Assembly (NCBI GenBank): GCA_017999135.1
Contig: JAGOBT010000199.1
Location: forward strand, 1 to 6,306
Direction of reading: 5' to 3'
DNA: 6,306 bases
DNA from: Burkholderiaceae bacterium
Lineage (GTDB): Bacteria > Pseudomonadota > Gammaproteobacteria > Burkholderiales > Burkholderiaceae_C
Made by a program: the position numbers and the translations under genes. The notes beneath the pieces were generated by a model, which saw nothing but the letters and a program-made list of their open reading frames with translations, did not search any database and was not told the origin of the DNA. Numbering within the stretch: the first letter of the stretch is position 1; each line of letters begins with the position of its first letter. Below, piece by piece: positions 1 through 6,234 of this stretch.

Positions 1-354
1 CTGGGCGCCCTGCGCGTCGCCGTACACGCCGGTGGTGCTGGCGTACACCAGCCGCTGCACCCGCCCGCCCCGGCACAGGGCCTGCAGCAGATGCCTGGTG
101 CGGGTGTCGCGCCGTCCGTGCGACGGCGGCGGCGCCAGGTGCAGCACCCGGTCGGCCAGGGCGCCGATGCGGGCGAGACTGGCCACGTCGTCCAAGTTGC
201 CCAGCAGCGGCACGGCGCCGGCGGCCCGCAGTTCGGCGCACCGGGCGGGGGACGATGTCAGTGCCAGCAGGCGCCAGCGCCCGCGCAGCAGCCGCAGCAC
301 GCGCAGGCCGACGTCGCCGCAGCCCACCACCAGCAGCATAGGGCGTCGGGTCAT
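1..354 (-). CDS. SDR-family NAD(P)-dependent epimerase/dehydratase-like protein (C-terminus outside window)
   Basis: The first 118 residues of a minus-strand gene that runs off the left edge. The N-terminus (MTRRPMLLVVGCGDVGLR) is a beta strand followed by a Gly-rich G-C-G-D-V-G loop, the dinucleotide-binding signature of a Rossmann fold. Further on, LVYASTTGVYGD at about residues 102-113 is the strand-4/5 region with the S-T-x-G-V-Y-G-D motif typical of extended/atypical SDR epimerases of the YeeZ type. The catalytic Tyr-x3-Lys region and substrate domain lie outside the window, so the substrate cannot be named. Three in-frame ATGs are possible (369, 354, 339); 354 was chosen because it puts a short N-terminus before the first strand, but no clear Shine-Dalgarno decides it. 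The gene is divergent from the 2Fe-2S reductase. Family-level call is fairly sure; function is unknown. Confidence 0.8.
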   Translation of the reverse strand, partial: MTRRPMLLVVGCGDVGLRVLRLLRGRWRLLALTSSPARCAELRAAGAVPLLGNLDDVASLARIGALADRVLHLAPPPSHGRRDTRTRHLLQALCRGGRVQRLVYASTTGVYGDAQGAQ

Positions 355-369
355 CGGCGGGCGGGGCAT

Positions 370-475
370 GTCATCGGGGCGCAGCGGGCACAATCGCGGC
401 GCAGTTTACGTGCCGACGGCGCTACCCGCTGGCCAGGCCCGTCCGCCCGATCCCACCTTCCTGTCTTCGCCCTGC
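370..475. promoter_or_regulatory. Divergent intergenic region, promoters expected
   Basis: About 106-121 bases separate the starts of the minus-strand SDR gene and the plus-strand reductase gene, so both promoters are expected here. A CACAAT at 389-394 resembles a plus-strand -10 box and TAAACT (read on the minus strand, 408-403) a minus-strand -10 box, but neither has a convincing -35 partner. No Shine-Dalgarno is visible just before the ATG at 476. This is inference from gene layout; the individual boxes are weak. Confidence 0.3.
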
Positions 476-1507
476 ATGACCTTGCGAATCACCCTGCAGC
501 CCTCGGGCATGGCGTTTGCCGTGCAGCGCGACGAAACCCTGCTGGCCGCCGCCATCCGCCAGGGCGTGGGCCTGCCCTATGGCTGCAAGGACGGCGCCTG
601 CGGCTCATGCAAGAGCCGGCTGCTGGATGGCCGGGTGATCCATGGCGCACACCAGCTCAAGGCGCTGAGCCTGTCCGAGGAAGAAGCCGGCCTGGTGCTG
701 ACCTGCTGCGCCACGCCGCAGACCGACTGCACCCTGGAAGCGCGCAGCGTGCCCGGCGCCGGCGAGTTCCCGGTGCTGAAGATGCCCACCCGGGTGCTGG
801 CCATGCACCGCCCCGCGCCCGATGTGGCCGTGCTGCGGCTGCAACTGCCGGCCAACCAGCGCTTCCAGTACCACGCCGGGCAGTACATCGAGTTCATCCT
901 GCGTGACGGCGCGCGGCGCAGCTATTCGATGGCCAATGCGCCCACGCGGGTCGGCAACCCGCCGTCCATCGAGCTGCACATCCGCCACCTGCCCGGCGGG
1001 CTGTTCACCGACCAGGTGTTCGCCACCATGAAGGAGAAGGACATCCTGCGGGTGGAAGGGCCGTTCGGCAGCTTCTTCCTGCGGGAGTCGACCAAGCCGA
1101 TCATCCTGCTGGCGTCGGGCACCGGGCTGGCGCCGGTGAAGGCGCTGATCGAGCAGCTGCGCGACAGCGGCGATGCCCGCCCGGCCTGGCTGTACTGGGG
1201 CTGCCGCAGCCGGCGCGACCTGTACCTGCATGACTGGGCCATGGAAGCCGCCGCCGAGCTGCCGCAGTTGCGCTACATCCCGGTGCTGTCGGAGCCGCAC
1301 CCCGGCGATGACTGGCGCGGCCGCACCGGTCTGGTGCACCAGGCGTTGATGGCCGACTGGCCCGACCTGTCGGGCCATCAGGTGTACGCCTGTGGCACGC
1401 CGGCCATGGTCGACGCGGCCCAGCGCGACCTGGTGAACCTGAGTGGCCTGCCGGCCGACGAGTTCATCGCCGACGCATTCACCTCCGAGGCCGACAAGCA
1501 TCGTTGA
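476..1507 (+). CDS. 2Fe-2S ferredoxin-type FAD/NAD(P)-dependent reductase (CDP-6-deoxy-delta-3,4-glucoseen reductase-like)
   Basis: A 343-aa cytoplasmic electron-transfer flavoprotein. Residues 1-95 form a plant-type [2Fe-2S] ferredoxin domain with ligands Cys37, Cys42, Cys45 (C-x4-C-x2-C in YGCKDGACGSC) and Cys77 or Cys78. Residues about 102-200 form the FAD-binding barrel with R-S-Y-S-M-A-N at 148-154, and about 205-335 the NAD(P) domain with GTGLAP at 215-220 and C-G-T-P-A-M-V at 306-312. The family passes electrons from NAD(P)H through FAD to the iron-sulfur cluster and on to a partner oxygenase or dehydratase. Homologues are often labelled AscD or CDP-6-deoxy-delta-3,4-glucoseen reductase, but no deoxysugar gene is in view, so the true partner is unknown. 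ATG 476 was chosen because the first beta strand (TLRITLQPSG) follows directly; the reading frame is open upstream to position 32, but that part is antisense to the SDR gene. Confidence 0.92.
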   Translation: MTLRITLQPSGMAFAVQRDETLLAAAIRQGVGLPYGCKDGACGSCKSRLLDGRVIHGAHQLKALSLSEEEAGLVLTCCATPQTDCTLEARSVPGAGEFPVLKMPTRVLAMHRPAPDVAVLRLQLPANQRFQYHAGQYIEFILRDGARRSYSMANAPTRVGNPPSIELHIRHLPGGLFTDQVFATMKEKDILRVEGPFGSFFLRESTKPIILLASGTGLAPVKALIEQLRDSGDARPAWLYWGCRSRRDLYLHDWAMEAAAELPQLRYIPVLSEPHPGDDWRGRTGLVHQALMADWPDLSGHQVYACGTPAMVDAAQRDLVNLSGLPADEFIADAFTSEADKHR

Positions 1508-1704
1508 TGCTGTGCAAGAGCCCACGCATCCGGGCGCAACAAACGGCCACCTGCCAGACACACTTTGTTAAAGTGGTTCGAGGGAAGGATGCTGCAGGCC
1601 TGCGCTGCCTGCTGCCATAGAACACATTGCCGCAGTGGCCGAACGGCCCCCGGCGTGCGGTTGCTGCACATCCTCTGACCCGCCGGTTCCAACAAGGAGA
1701 AGCG
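1508..1704. promoter_or_regulatory. Intergenic region before the envelope operon, with a small inverted repeat
   Basis: A 197-base gap with no coding gene that I can support on either strand. It contains an AT-richer island around 1555-1578 with a perfect 6-bp inverted repeat, CACTTT (1561-1566), loop GTT, AAAGTG (1570-1575). This could be an operator, part of the operon promoter, or a weak hairpin behind the reductase gene; it lacks a T-tract, so it is not a convincing intrinsic terminator. A GGCC-GAAC-GGCC palindrome lies at 1637-1648. No clear -35/-10 pair was found. The promoter of the four-gene operon most likely lies in this interval because the next upstream gap is over a kilobase away. 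Confidence 0.35.
1694..1699 (+). promoter_or_regulatory. Shine-Dalgarno site of the COG3014-like gene
   Basis: AAGGAG lies five bases before ATG 1705. It decides this start over the upstream open frame (open from at least 1627) and puts the lipoprotein signal sequence at the very N-terminus. Confidence 0.8.
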
Positions 1705-3252
1705 ATGCTGTCGAAGGAGTGGGCAACGAGGGCGGCCGTGCTGGCCATGGTGGCGCTGACGGGCTGCGCCAGCATGGAAAGCCACGACAAGCTGGCCACC
1801 CAGGTGCAGGCCGCCAACACGGCCGGCGGGCCGGCCGTGGCGCTGAAGCAGCTGGAGGCATCCGCCACCACCGACGACGCCCGCAAGGCCCTGCTCTACA
1901 ACCTGGAACGCGGCGAGTTGCTGCGCCAGAACAAGCAGTACAAGGACAGCACCGCGGCCTGGCTGCTGGCCGATGCCAAGGTCAACGAGTGGGAGAACCT
2001 GGCCAAGACCGACCCGAGCAAGCTGTTCGGCCTGGTTGGTGCCTCGCTGATCAGCGAGCGGCTGAAGCCCTACGAAGGGCAGGACTACGAAAAGGTCTGG
2101 CTCACCACCCGCCTCGCGCTGAACCGCATCGCCGAGAACGACTGGGACAACGCCCGCGTCGACATCAAGCGCACCCATGAACGCGAGGCGGTGATCGCCG
2201 AACTGCGCTCGAAGGAGACCCAGGCCGCTGAAGAGGAAGCCAAGGCCAAGGGCGCCCAGGTCAGCAACAAGGAGATCAACGGCTACCCGGTGGAGAGCCT
2301 GAACGACCCCGAGGTGCTGAAACTCAAGAACGGCTACCAGAACGCGCTGAGCCACTATCTGGCCGGCTTTCTGTACGAGGTGTTGAATGAAGGTGGCCTG
2401 GCCGCGCCCGGCTACCGCAAGGCGATCGAGCTGAAGCCCGACACCGCCGTGCTGAACGAAGGCCTGCGCGGCCTGGACGACCGCACCAGCTTCACCCACC
2501 GGCGCCGCCAGCGCATGACCGACGTGCTGTTCGTGCTGGAGTCGGGCAACGCCCCGGCGCGCAAGCCCAAGAACTTCACCCTGCCCATCCCTATCTCGGG
2601 CCGCCTCAATTCCATCAGCATCTCTTACCCGGTGATCGAGCCCAGCCTGCAGACCGGCCCGGCCCGCCTGACCGTGGGCGACGTGACGATGGAAGCGGCC
2701 GTGGTGGCCGACCTGAACGTGATGGCGCGCCGCGCCCTCAAGGACGAACTGCCCGGCATGATGGCGCGCGGCGTGGTGCGCGCTGTCGCCAAGGGCGTGA
2801 TGCAGAACGAGCTGGGCAAGCAGGGCGGCCTGCTGGGCAGCGTGATCGGCGCGGCGGTGGCCGCGGCCACCGAACAGGCCGACGACCGCATCTGGCGCAC
2901 CCTGCCGGGGGCCGTGTCCGTGGCGCGTGGCTACCTGCCCGCGGGCGAGCACCGCCTGCTGGTCGACGGACGCGACAGTGGCCAGGTCATCACGGTGTCG
3001 GGCCAGTACATGCTGGTGCCGGTGCAACTGCTCGGCGCCGCCGTCACCGTCGGGCAGACCAGCAGCTTCGGGCAACTGGTCGCCGCCGCGCCCGCGGCGG
3101 CCCCATCGGCGGCCACCTCGGTGCCCAGCAACATGGTGAGCCCGGCGTCCAAGGCCGCACCAGCCAAGCCCGCGGCCAAGCCCGCCACACGGCCGGCTGC
3201 CAAGCCCGCCGCCAAGCCCGCGGCCGCCGCCAGTGCGCCTGGCAAGCCCTGA
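1705..3252 (+). CDS. COG3014-like TPR outer-membrane lipoprotein
   Basis: A 515-aa exported lipoprotein. The signal peptide (residues 1-20) ends in the lipobox L-T-G-C with Cys21 as lipidation site; Ala at +2 predicts sorting to the outer membrane. Residues about 45-260 are helical and TPR-like (for example 60-95, 135-165 and 205-248, the last ending in a TPR-like G-Y-R-K-A-I-E-L-K-P), with a charged, possibly coiled-coil stretch at 155-185. Residues 270-345 look like beta strands, 365-390 form a Gly/Ala-rich amphipathic helix, and R-I-W-R-T-L-P-G (395-402) precedes a beta domain to about 450. An Ala/Pro-rich tail with five Lys/Arg-Pro-Ala-Ala units ends the protein. It resembles the uncharacterised COG3014 family, found beside YcfL and LpoB genes in other Proteobacteria (recalled, not searched). 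As first gene of the operon it may scaffold its partners; that role is inference. Confidence 0.85.
   Translation: MLSKEWATRAAVLAMVALTGCASMESHDKLATQVQAANTAGGPAVALKQLEASATTDDARKALLYNLERGELLRQNKQYKDSTAAWLLADAKVNEWENLAKTDPSKLFGLVGASLISERLKPYEGQDYEKVWLTTRLALNRIAENDWDNARVDIKRTHEREAVIAELRSKETQAAEEEAKAKGAQVSNKEINGYPVESLNDPEVLKLKNGYQNALSHYLAGFLYEVLNEGGLAAPGYRKAIELKPDTAVLNEGLRGLDDRTSFTHRRRQRMTDVLFVLESGNAPARKPKNFTLPIPISGRLNSISISYPVIEPSLQTGPARLTVGDVTMEAAVVADLNVMARRALKDELPGMMARGVVRAVAKGVMQNELGKQGGLLGSVIGAAVAAATEQADDRIWRTLPGAVSVARGYLPAGEHRLLVDGRDSGQVITVSGQYMLVPVQLLGAAVTVGQTSSFGQLVAAAPAAAPSAATSVPSNMVSPASKAAPAKPAAKPATRPAAKPAAKPAAAASAPGKP
3166..3225 (+). repeat. Five tandem 12-base units encoding (K/R)PA(A/T)
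   Basis: Five consecutive 12-base units, each an AAG or CGG codon followed by Pro-Ala-Ala/Thr codons, encode residues 488-507 of the COG3014-like lipoprotein. A basic residue falls exactly every fourth position (488, 492, 496, 500, 504). Units differ by a few bases, so the repeat is old or under selection at protein level. The product would be an extended, positively charged, proline-rich tail. Confidence 0.85.
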
Positions 3253-3297
3253 TCGATCGCGTCACCAGACACCGCCCTCCAGGAAGGATCTGCACCC

Positions 3298-3699
3298 ATG
3301 CCCGCCCTGTTCCGTACCGCTGCCCTGTGCGGCGCCTTGCTGCTGTGCCAGACCGCATCGGCCCAGCTCTTCCGCCCGGCCGACAACGCGCCGCCCAGCC
3401 CACCCGCGGTGGCGGCCAAGCTGGCCAGCCGCGGTGAACTGAAGGGCATCCGTGTCTACGAGATGCGCATGGTGCGCCGCAACGACGTGCTGGTGGTTGA
3501 GGCCGACATCAGCAACACGCTCAACGACGACCGCTTCGTCTACTACCGCTTCAAGTGGGTGGATGCCGGAGGCATGCAGGTCGGCGATGGCGAAAGCTGG
3601 AAGCAGCTGAAGGTGATGGGGCAGCAGGTGCAGACCGTGAAGGCCGTGGCACCGAACAGCAACGGCGCCGATTTCCGACTCGAGTTCAACGTCGAATGA
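3298..3699 (+). CDS. YcfL-family (DUF1425) periplasmic protein
   Basis: A 133-aa exported protein. Residues 1-22 form a signal peptide ending A-S-A before Gln23, a good signal peptidase I site. The only nearby Cys (17, in L-L-L-C-Q) lacks the small residue a lipobox needs at -1, so this copy is probably soluble, unlike the E. coli YcfL lipoprotein. The mature domain has the DUF1425 pattern: G-x-L at 46-48, V-x-A-D-I-S-N at 67-73, Y-x-R-F-K-W-V-D at 82-89, W101, and a final A-P-N-S-x-G-A-D-F-R-L-E-F strand (118-130), which suggests a small beta sandwich. Function is unknown; the gene sits directly before lpoB in E. coli, as here. AGGAAGG (3281-3287) lies about 10 bases before the ATG. The gap to the previous gene is 45 bases, so co-transcription is likely. 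Confidence 0.85.
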   Translation: MPALFRTAALCGALLLCQTASAQLFRPADNAPPSPPAVAAKLASRGELKGIRVYEMRMVRRNDVLVVEADISNTLNDDRFVYYRFKWVDAGGMQVGDGESWKQLKVMGQQVQTVKAVAPNSNGADFRLEFNVE

Positions 3700-3755
3700 C
3701 GCGCCGCACCGCTGCCAGCGCGCACCCCAACACCCTGACCACGGAGCCCCACGCC

Positions 3756-4370
3756 ATGCACGCCACCCGCCGCACCACCCTTCTTGCCTTGGCCGGCCTG
3801 GCCGTGCTGGCCACCGGCTGCGAGACCAACAAGGTCTCGTCGCCGGTGATCCGCTTCGACCGCCAGACCACCAACTACGGCGACGCCAAGGGCGTCGAGC
3901 TGGTGACCAACGAGTTCGGCTCCACCGACCTGCAGATGATCGCCGAGAAGATGACCGGCAGCCTGCTGGAGACCGGCATCTTCCAGGGCCGCCCGACGGT
4001 GACGATCTCGACGGTGAAGAACAAGACCAGCGAGTACATCGACACCACCAACGTGATGAACTCGATCCAGACCGCGCTGGTCAAGTCGGGCAAGGTGCGC
4101 TTCACCCGCAGCATCCAGGAGATGCAGGCCGGTGTGGATGAACTGACCCGCCAGAACCAGAGCGGCCTGTACAAACAGGGCACCACCGCCAAGGTGGGCA
4201 AGATGACGGCCGCCAAGTTCAGCGTCGAAGGTGAACTCACCAGCATCGTCAAGCAGAACAGCCAGACCAAGGACGTGTACTACAAGTTCACGCTCAAGCT
4301 GTTCGATGTCGAGGAGGGCACCATCGAATGGCAGGACGAGAAAGAAATCCGCAAGACCACCAAGAAGTGA
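3756..4370 (+). CDS. lpoB: LpoB-like outer-membrane lipoprotein, putative penicillin-binding protein activator
   Basis: A 204-aa lipoprotein. The signal peptide ends in A-T-G-C with Cys22 as lipidation site; Glu at +2 favours the outer membrane. Residues about 48-200 match the LpoB/TolB-N-like fold: D-L-Q-M-I-A-E-K-M at 58-66, T-V-T-I-S-T-V-K-N-K-T-S-E-Y-I-D at 81-96, then G-K-V-R-F-T at 112-117, F-S-V-E-G-E-L at 155-161, a Y-Y-K-F-T-L-K-L-F-D strand at 175-184 and a final W-Q-D-E-K-E-I-R-K. In E. coli LpoB crosses the periplasm through a long disordered linker to stimulate the peptidoglycan synthase PBP1B. Here only about 25 residues separate Cys22 from the folded domain, so reach may differ. 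An upstream in-frame ATG at 3696 overlaps the YcfL stop, but ATG 3756 was chosen because the signal sequence then starts properly; GGAG lies at 3743-3746. Confidence 0.85.
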   Translation: MHATRRTTLLALAGLAVLATGCETNKVSSPVIRFDRQTTNYGDAKGVELVTNEFGSTDLQMIAEKMTGSLLETGIFQGRPTVTISTVKNKTSEYIDTTNVMNSIQTALVKSGKVRFTRSIQEMQAGVDELTRQNQSGLYKQGTTAKVGKMTAAKFSVEGELTSIVKQNSQTKDVYYKFTLKLFDVEEGTIEWQDEKEIRKTTKK

Positions 4371-4386
4371 GCCACCTGGAGCCGAC

Positions 4387-5244
4387 ATGAAGCAACTGTT
4401 GACCACCGCCCTGCTCGGGCTGGCCTGCACCGCGGTGTTTGCCCAGCCGCGCATCGCCGTCACCGACCTGGCCTACACCCAGGACGTGGCCGAGTATTTC
4501 GAGGCGGCCACGATGAAGCAGCAATCCACGCTGAACGCCAACCGCAACAGCCTGGCCACCAGCCACCAGGGCAGCGGCACCTATGTGGCCGGCACCTACA
4601 GCTATGTGGAACAGCGCGAGCTGGGTTCGTTCACCAACGACATCAAGGGTGCGCTGCTCAAGGGCACCAGCTTCCGTCTGGTGCAGGGCAAGATGTTCGA
4701 CGCCGGTGCGCCCCAGCCCACCAAGGCCGAGCAGGTGCTCAACCAGTTGCAGGGCGGCAAGATGGCCAAGCCGGTGCAGCAGCCGCAGGTGCACGACATC
4801 ATCGCCCGCATCAAGAAGGGCGAGTTCCCGGGCGCCGACTACGTGCTGTTCGGCACCCTGACCAACCTGCAGTTCCGCGACACGGTGTCCACCATCCAGG
4901 GCACCAGCAATGCCAGCCACATCTTCAGCCTGGACCTGGTGGCCGATTTTTCGCTGATCAGCACCAAGACCTACGAGATCAAGGCGGCGTTCTCGGCCCA
5001 GGGTGAAGGCGGCGAAACCAAGCTGCTGTCCACGCGGGGCGACATGCTGCCGCCCAACCGCGGCAAGGTGATCCGCGAGACCAGCAAGACGCTGGCGGCG
5101 AATGTGTTCGAACAGTTCTCTGAGCAGATCGGCATGGCCGAGACCGGCATGGCGCGGCAGATCCGGCCCACCGCCGGCAGCCGCGACGTGCAGTCGCCCA
5201 CCGTGCCGCCGGGCAAGACCGAGCCGGTGACCACGCTGCGCTGA
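4387..5244 (+). CDS. Periplasmic protein, LpoB/CsgG/TolB-N-like fold (tentative)
   Basis: A 285-aa exported protein. Residues 1-19 are a signal peptide with a V-F-A cleavage site before Gln20; Cys14 does not sit in a good lipobox. The mature protein begins with P-R-I-A-V-T-D-L-A-Y, the opening strand typical of CsgG/TolB-N-like domains. It continues with E-Q-R-E-L-G-S-F-T-N-D-I-K-G-A-L (75-90), a strand R-L-V-Q-G (97-101), G-A-D-Y-V-L-F-G-T-L-T-N-L-Q-F (149-163) and a strand S-L-D-L-V-A-D-F-S-L-I (181-191). Residues 40-72 and 105-145 look like insertions relative to the compact LpoB fold, and residues from about 258 are a disordered Pro/Thr-rich tail. The gene follows lpoB by 16 bases with GGAG at 4378-4381. 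Function is unknown; it may be a soluble partner or paralogue of the LpoB-like protein. Family assignment rests on strand pattern and context. Confidence 0.7.
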   Translation: MKQLLTTALLGLACTAVFAQPRIAVTDLAYTQDVAEYFEAATMKQQSTLNANRNSLATSHQGSGTYVAGTYSYVEQRELGSFTNDIKGALLKGTSFRLVQGKMFDAGAPQPTKAEQVLNQLQGGKMAKPVQQPQVHDIIARIKKGEFPGADYVLFGTLTNLQFRDTVSTIQGTSNASHIFSLDLVADFSLISTKTYEIKAAFSAQGEGGETKLLSTRGDMLPPNRGKVIRETSKTLAANVFEQFSEQIGMAETGMARQIRPTAGSRDVQSPTVPPGKTEPVTTLR

Positions 5245-5253
5245 CGCTGCCGG

Positions 5254-6234
5254 GTGCGCCATCCCCGCACGGCCGCGCCAGGGTTCTGGCGCGGCCTTGT
5301 CGTTCTGGCGGCTGCCTGCGTGGCGGCCGGCAGCCCGGCCCAGCCGCTGCCGCTGGCCGGACCCGAGGCGCGCTTTGTCGCGCTGCCCGCCGAACCTGAC
5401 GACGGCGCCGTGCTGGTGCGGCCGGCCCTGCGTGCGCCGGCTCGCTGGCGGGTGCTGATCGTGCCCGGCTCGGGCTGCGAGAGCCTGGCACCGTCAGCCG
5501 ACCGCCTGGCCCGCGGCCTGCGGCAGGCCCAGGTGGTGCTGCTGCAGAAGCCGGCGCTGTCGCCACCCGGCCAGCCCTGCAGCCGGGCGCACCTGCAGGC
5601 CGACAACCTGGCCGACTGGCACCAACGTGCGCTGCGGCTGGCCGCGCAGGGTCTGGCGTCCACCGACCCCCAGTTGCCGCTGGTGCTGGTGGGCCTGTCC
5701 GAAGGCGCCGAACTGCTGCCCGGCCTGGTGGCCGCGCGCCCCGAGGCCGCCGCGCTGGTGCTGGTGGGGCACGCCGGGCTGGACCCGGCCGAAGCCGGCG
5801 CGCTGCAGGCCGCCCGCCTGGGCCAGGCGGCTGCCTGGCAGACGCTGATGGCCGACACGCGCGGCGCCCGCGACGACGACGCGCTGCTGCAAGGCCGCCA
5901 CTGGCGCTACTGGCAGGTGCTGCAGCGCTGGCCGCTGCAGGCCCCGCTGCTGGCCGACCCGCGCCCGCTGCTGCAAGCCTGGGGCGGTGCCGACGCCCTG
6001 ATGCCTGGCGCCGCCTACCAGCGTTTTGCCGACGCGGCGCGCCGGCGCGTGGCCCCGTTCTGCGCCTTGCGCTTCGCAAGCGCCGACCATGAACTGCGTG
6101 CACCCGGCGCCGACCGGTTGCAGCAGCTGTGGCGCTGGCTGGACCAGGCCGCCGCCAGGTTGGAACCCCGCCCGGGCGCGACAATCCCGCTGCACGATTG
6201 CGCCGCCTGGCAAGCCGAGGCAGCGCAGCCCTGA
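5254..6234 (+). CDS. Exported alpha/beta-hydrolase-like protein
   Basis: A 326-aa protein read from a GTG codon. Residues 1-29 look like a signal peptide (hydrophobic L-V-V-L-A-A-A-C-V-A-A-G, cleavage after S-P-A). The hydrolase core shows V-L-I-V-P-G-S-G-C (67-75, oxyanion-loop region), nucleophile elbow G-L-S-E-G with Ser149, a likely acid Asp247 in G-G-A-D-A-L-M-P, and His279 in S-A-D-H-E-L: a plausible Ser-Asp-His triad in normal order and spacing. Cys75 and Cys109 could form a disulfide. The substrate is unknown. No Shine-Dalgarno precedes the GTG, which lies 9 bases after the preceding stop and in the same frame, and the first codons overlap a terminator hairpin. The next in-frame start candidate (GTG 5320) would delete the signal peptide. 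Coding status is well supported; the start is not. Confidence 0.75.
   Translation: MRHPRTAAPGFWRGLVVLAAACVAAGSPAQPLPLAGPEARFVALPAEPDDGAVLVRPALRAPARWRVLIVPGSGCESLAPSADRLARGLRQAQVVLLQKPALSPPGQPCSRAHLQADNLADWHQRALRLAAQGLASTDPQLPLVLVGLSEGAELLPGLVAARPEAAALVLVGHAGLDPAEAGALQAARLGQAAAWQTLMADTRGARDDDALLQGRHWRYWQVLQRWPLQAPLLADPRPLLQAWGGADALMPGAAYQRFADAARRRVAPFCALRFASADHELRAPGADRLQQLWRWLDQAAARLEPRPGATIPLHDCAAWQAEAAQP
5271..5306 (+). terminator. Intrinsic (Rho-independent) terminator of the envelope operon
   Basis: A perfect 10-bp inverted repeat, GGCCGCGCCA (5271-5280) and TGGCGCGGCC (5287-5296), with loop GGGTTC, is followed by the T-rich TTGTCGTTCT. It starts 26 bases after the stop codon of the last operon gene, the usual place. 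It also lies inside codons 6-18 of the hydrolase ORF as read from GTG 5254. Confidence 0.75.

Noticed and set aside
32..475. N-terminal extension of the reductase frame back to position 32
   Set aside because: It is antisense to the SDR gene, gives a low-complexity Arg/Ser/Pro-rich sequence with no domain, and the ferredoxin domain starts cleanly at 476.
1637..1648. GGCC-GAAC-GGCC palindrome as a terminator of the reductase gene
   Set aside because: Stem of only four to five pairs and no following T-tract; it is 130 bases after the stop codon.
1378..3075. Long minus-strand open frame opposite the COG3014-like gene
   Set aside because: High-GC shadow: its protein is rich in His, Gln, Ala and Gly with no recognisable motif, while the plus strand has a Shine-Dalgarno, lipobox and family features.
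3696..3755. Earlier in-frame ATG for the LpoB-like gene overlapping the YcfL stop
   Set aside because: It would add 20 polar residues in front of an otherwise standard lipoprotein signal peptide; ATG 3756 has a usable GGAG and a proper n-region.
3543..5262. Minus-strand open frames opposite ycfL, lpoB and the CsgG-like gene
   Set aside because: Same shadow pattern of Leu/Gly/His/Gln-rich sequence; the plus-strand genes have signal peptides, ribosome sites and recognisable folds.
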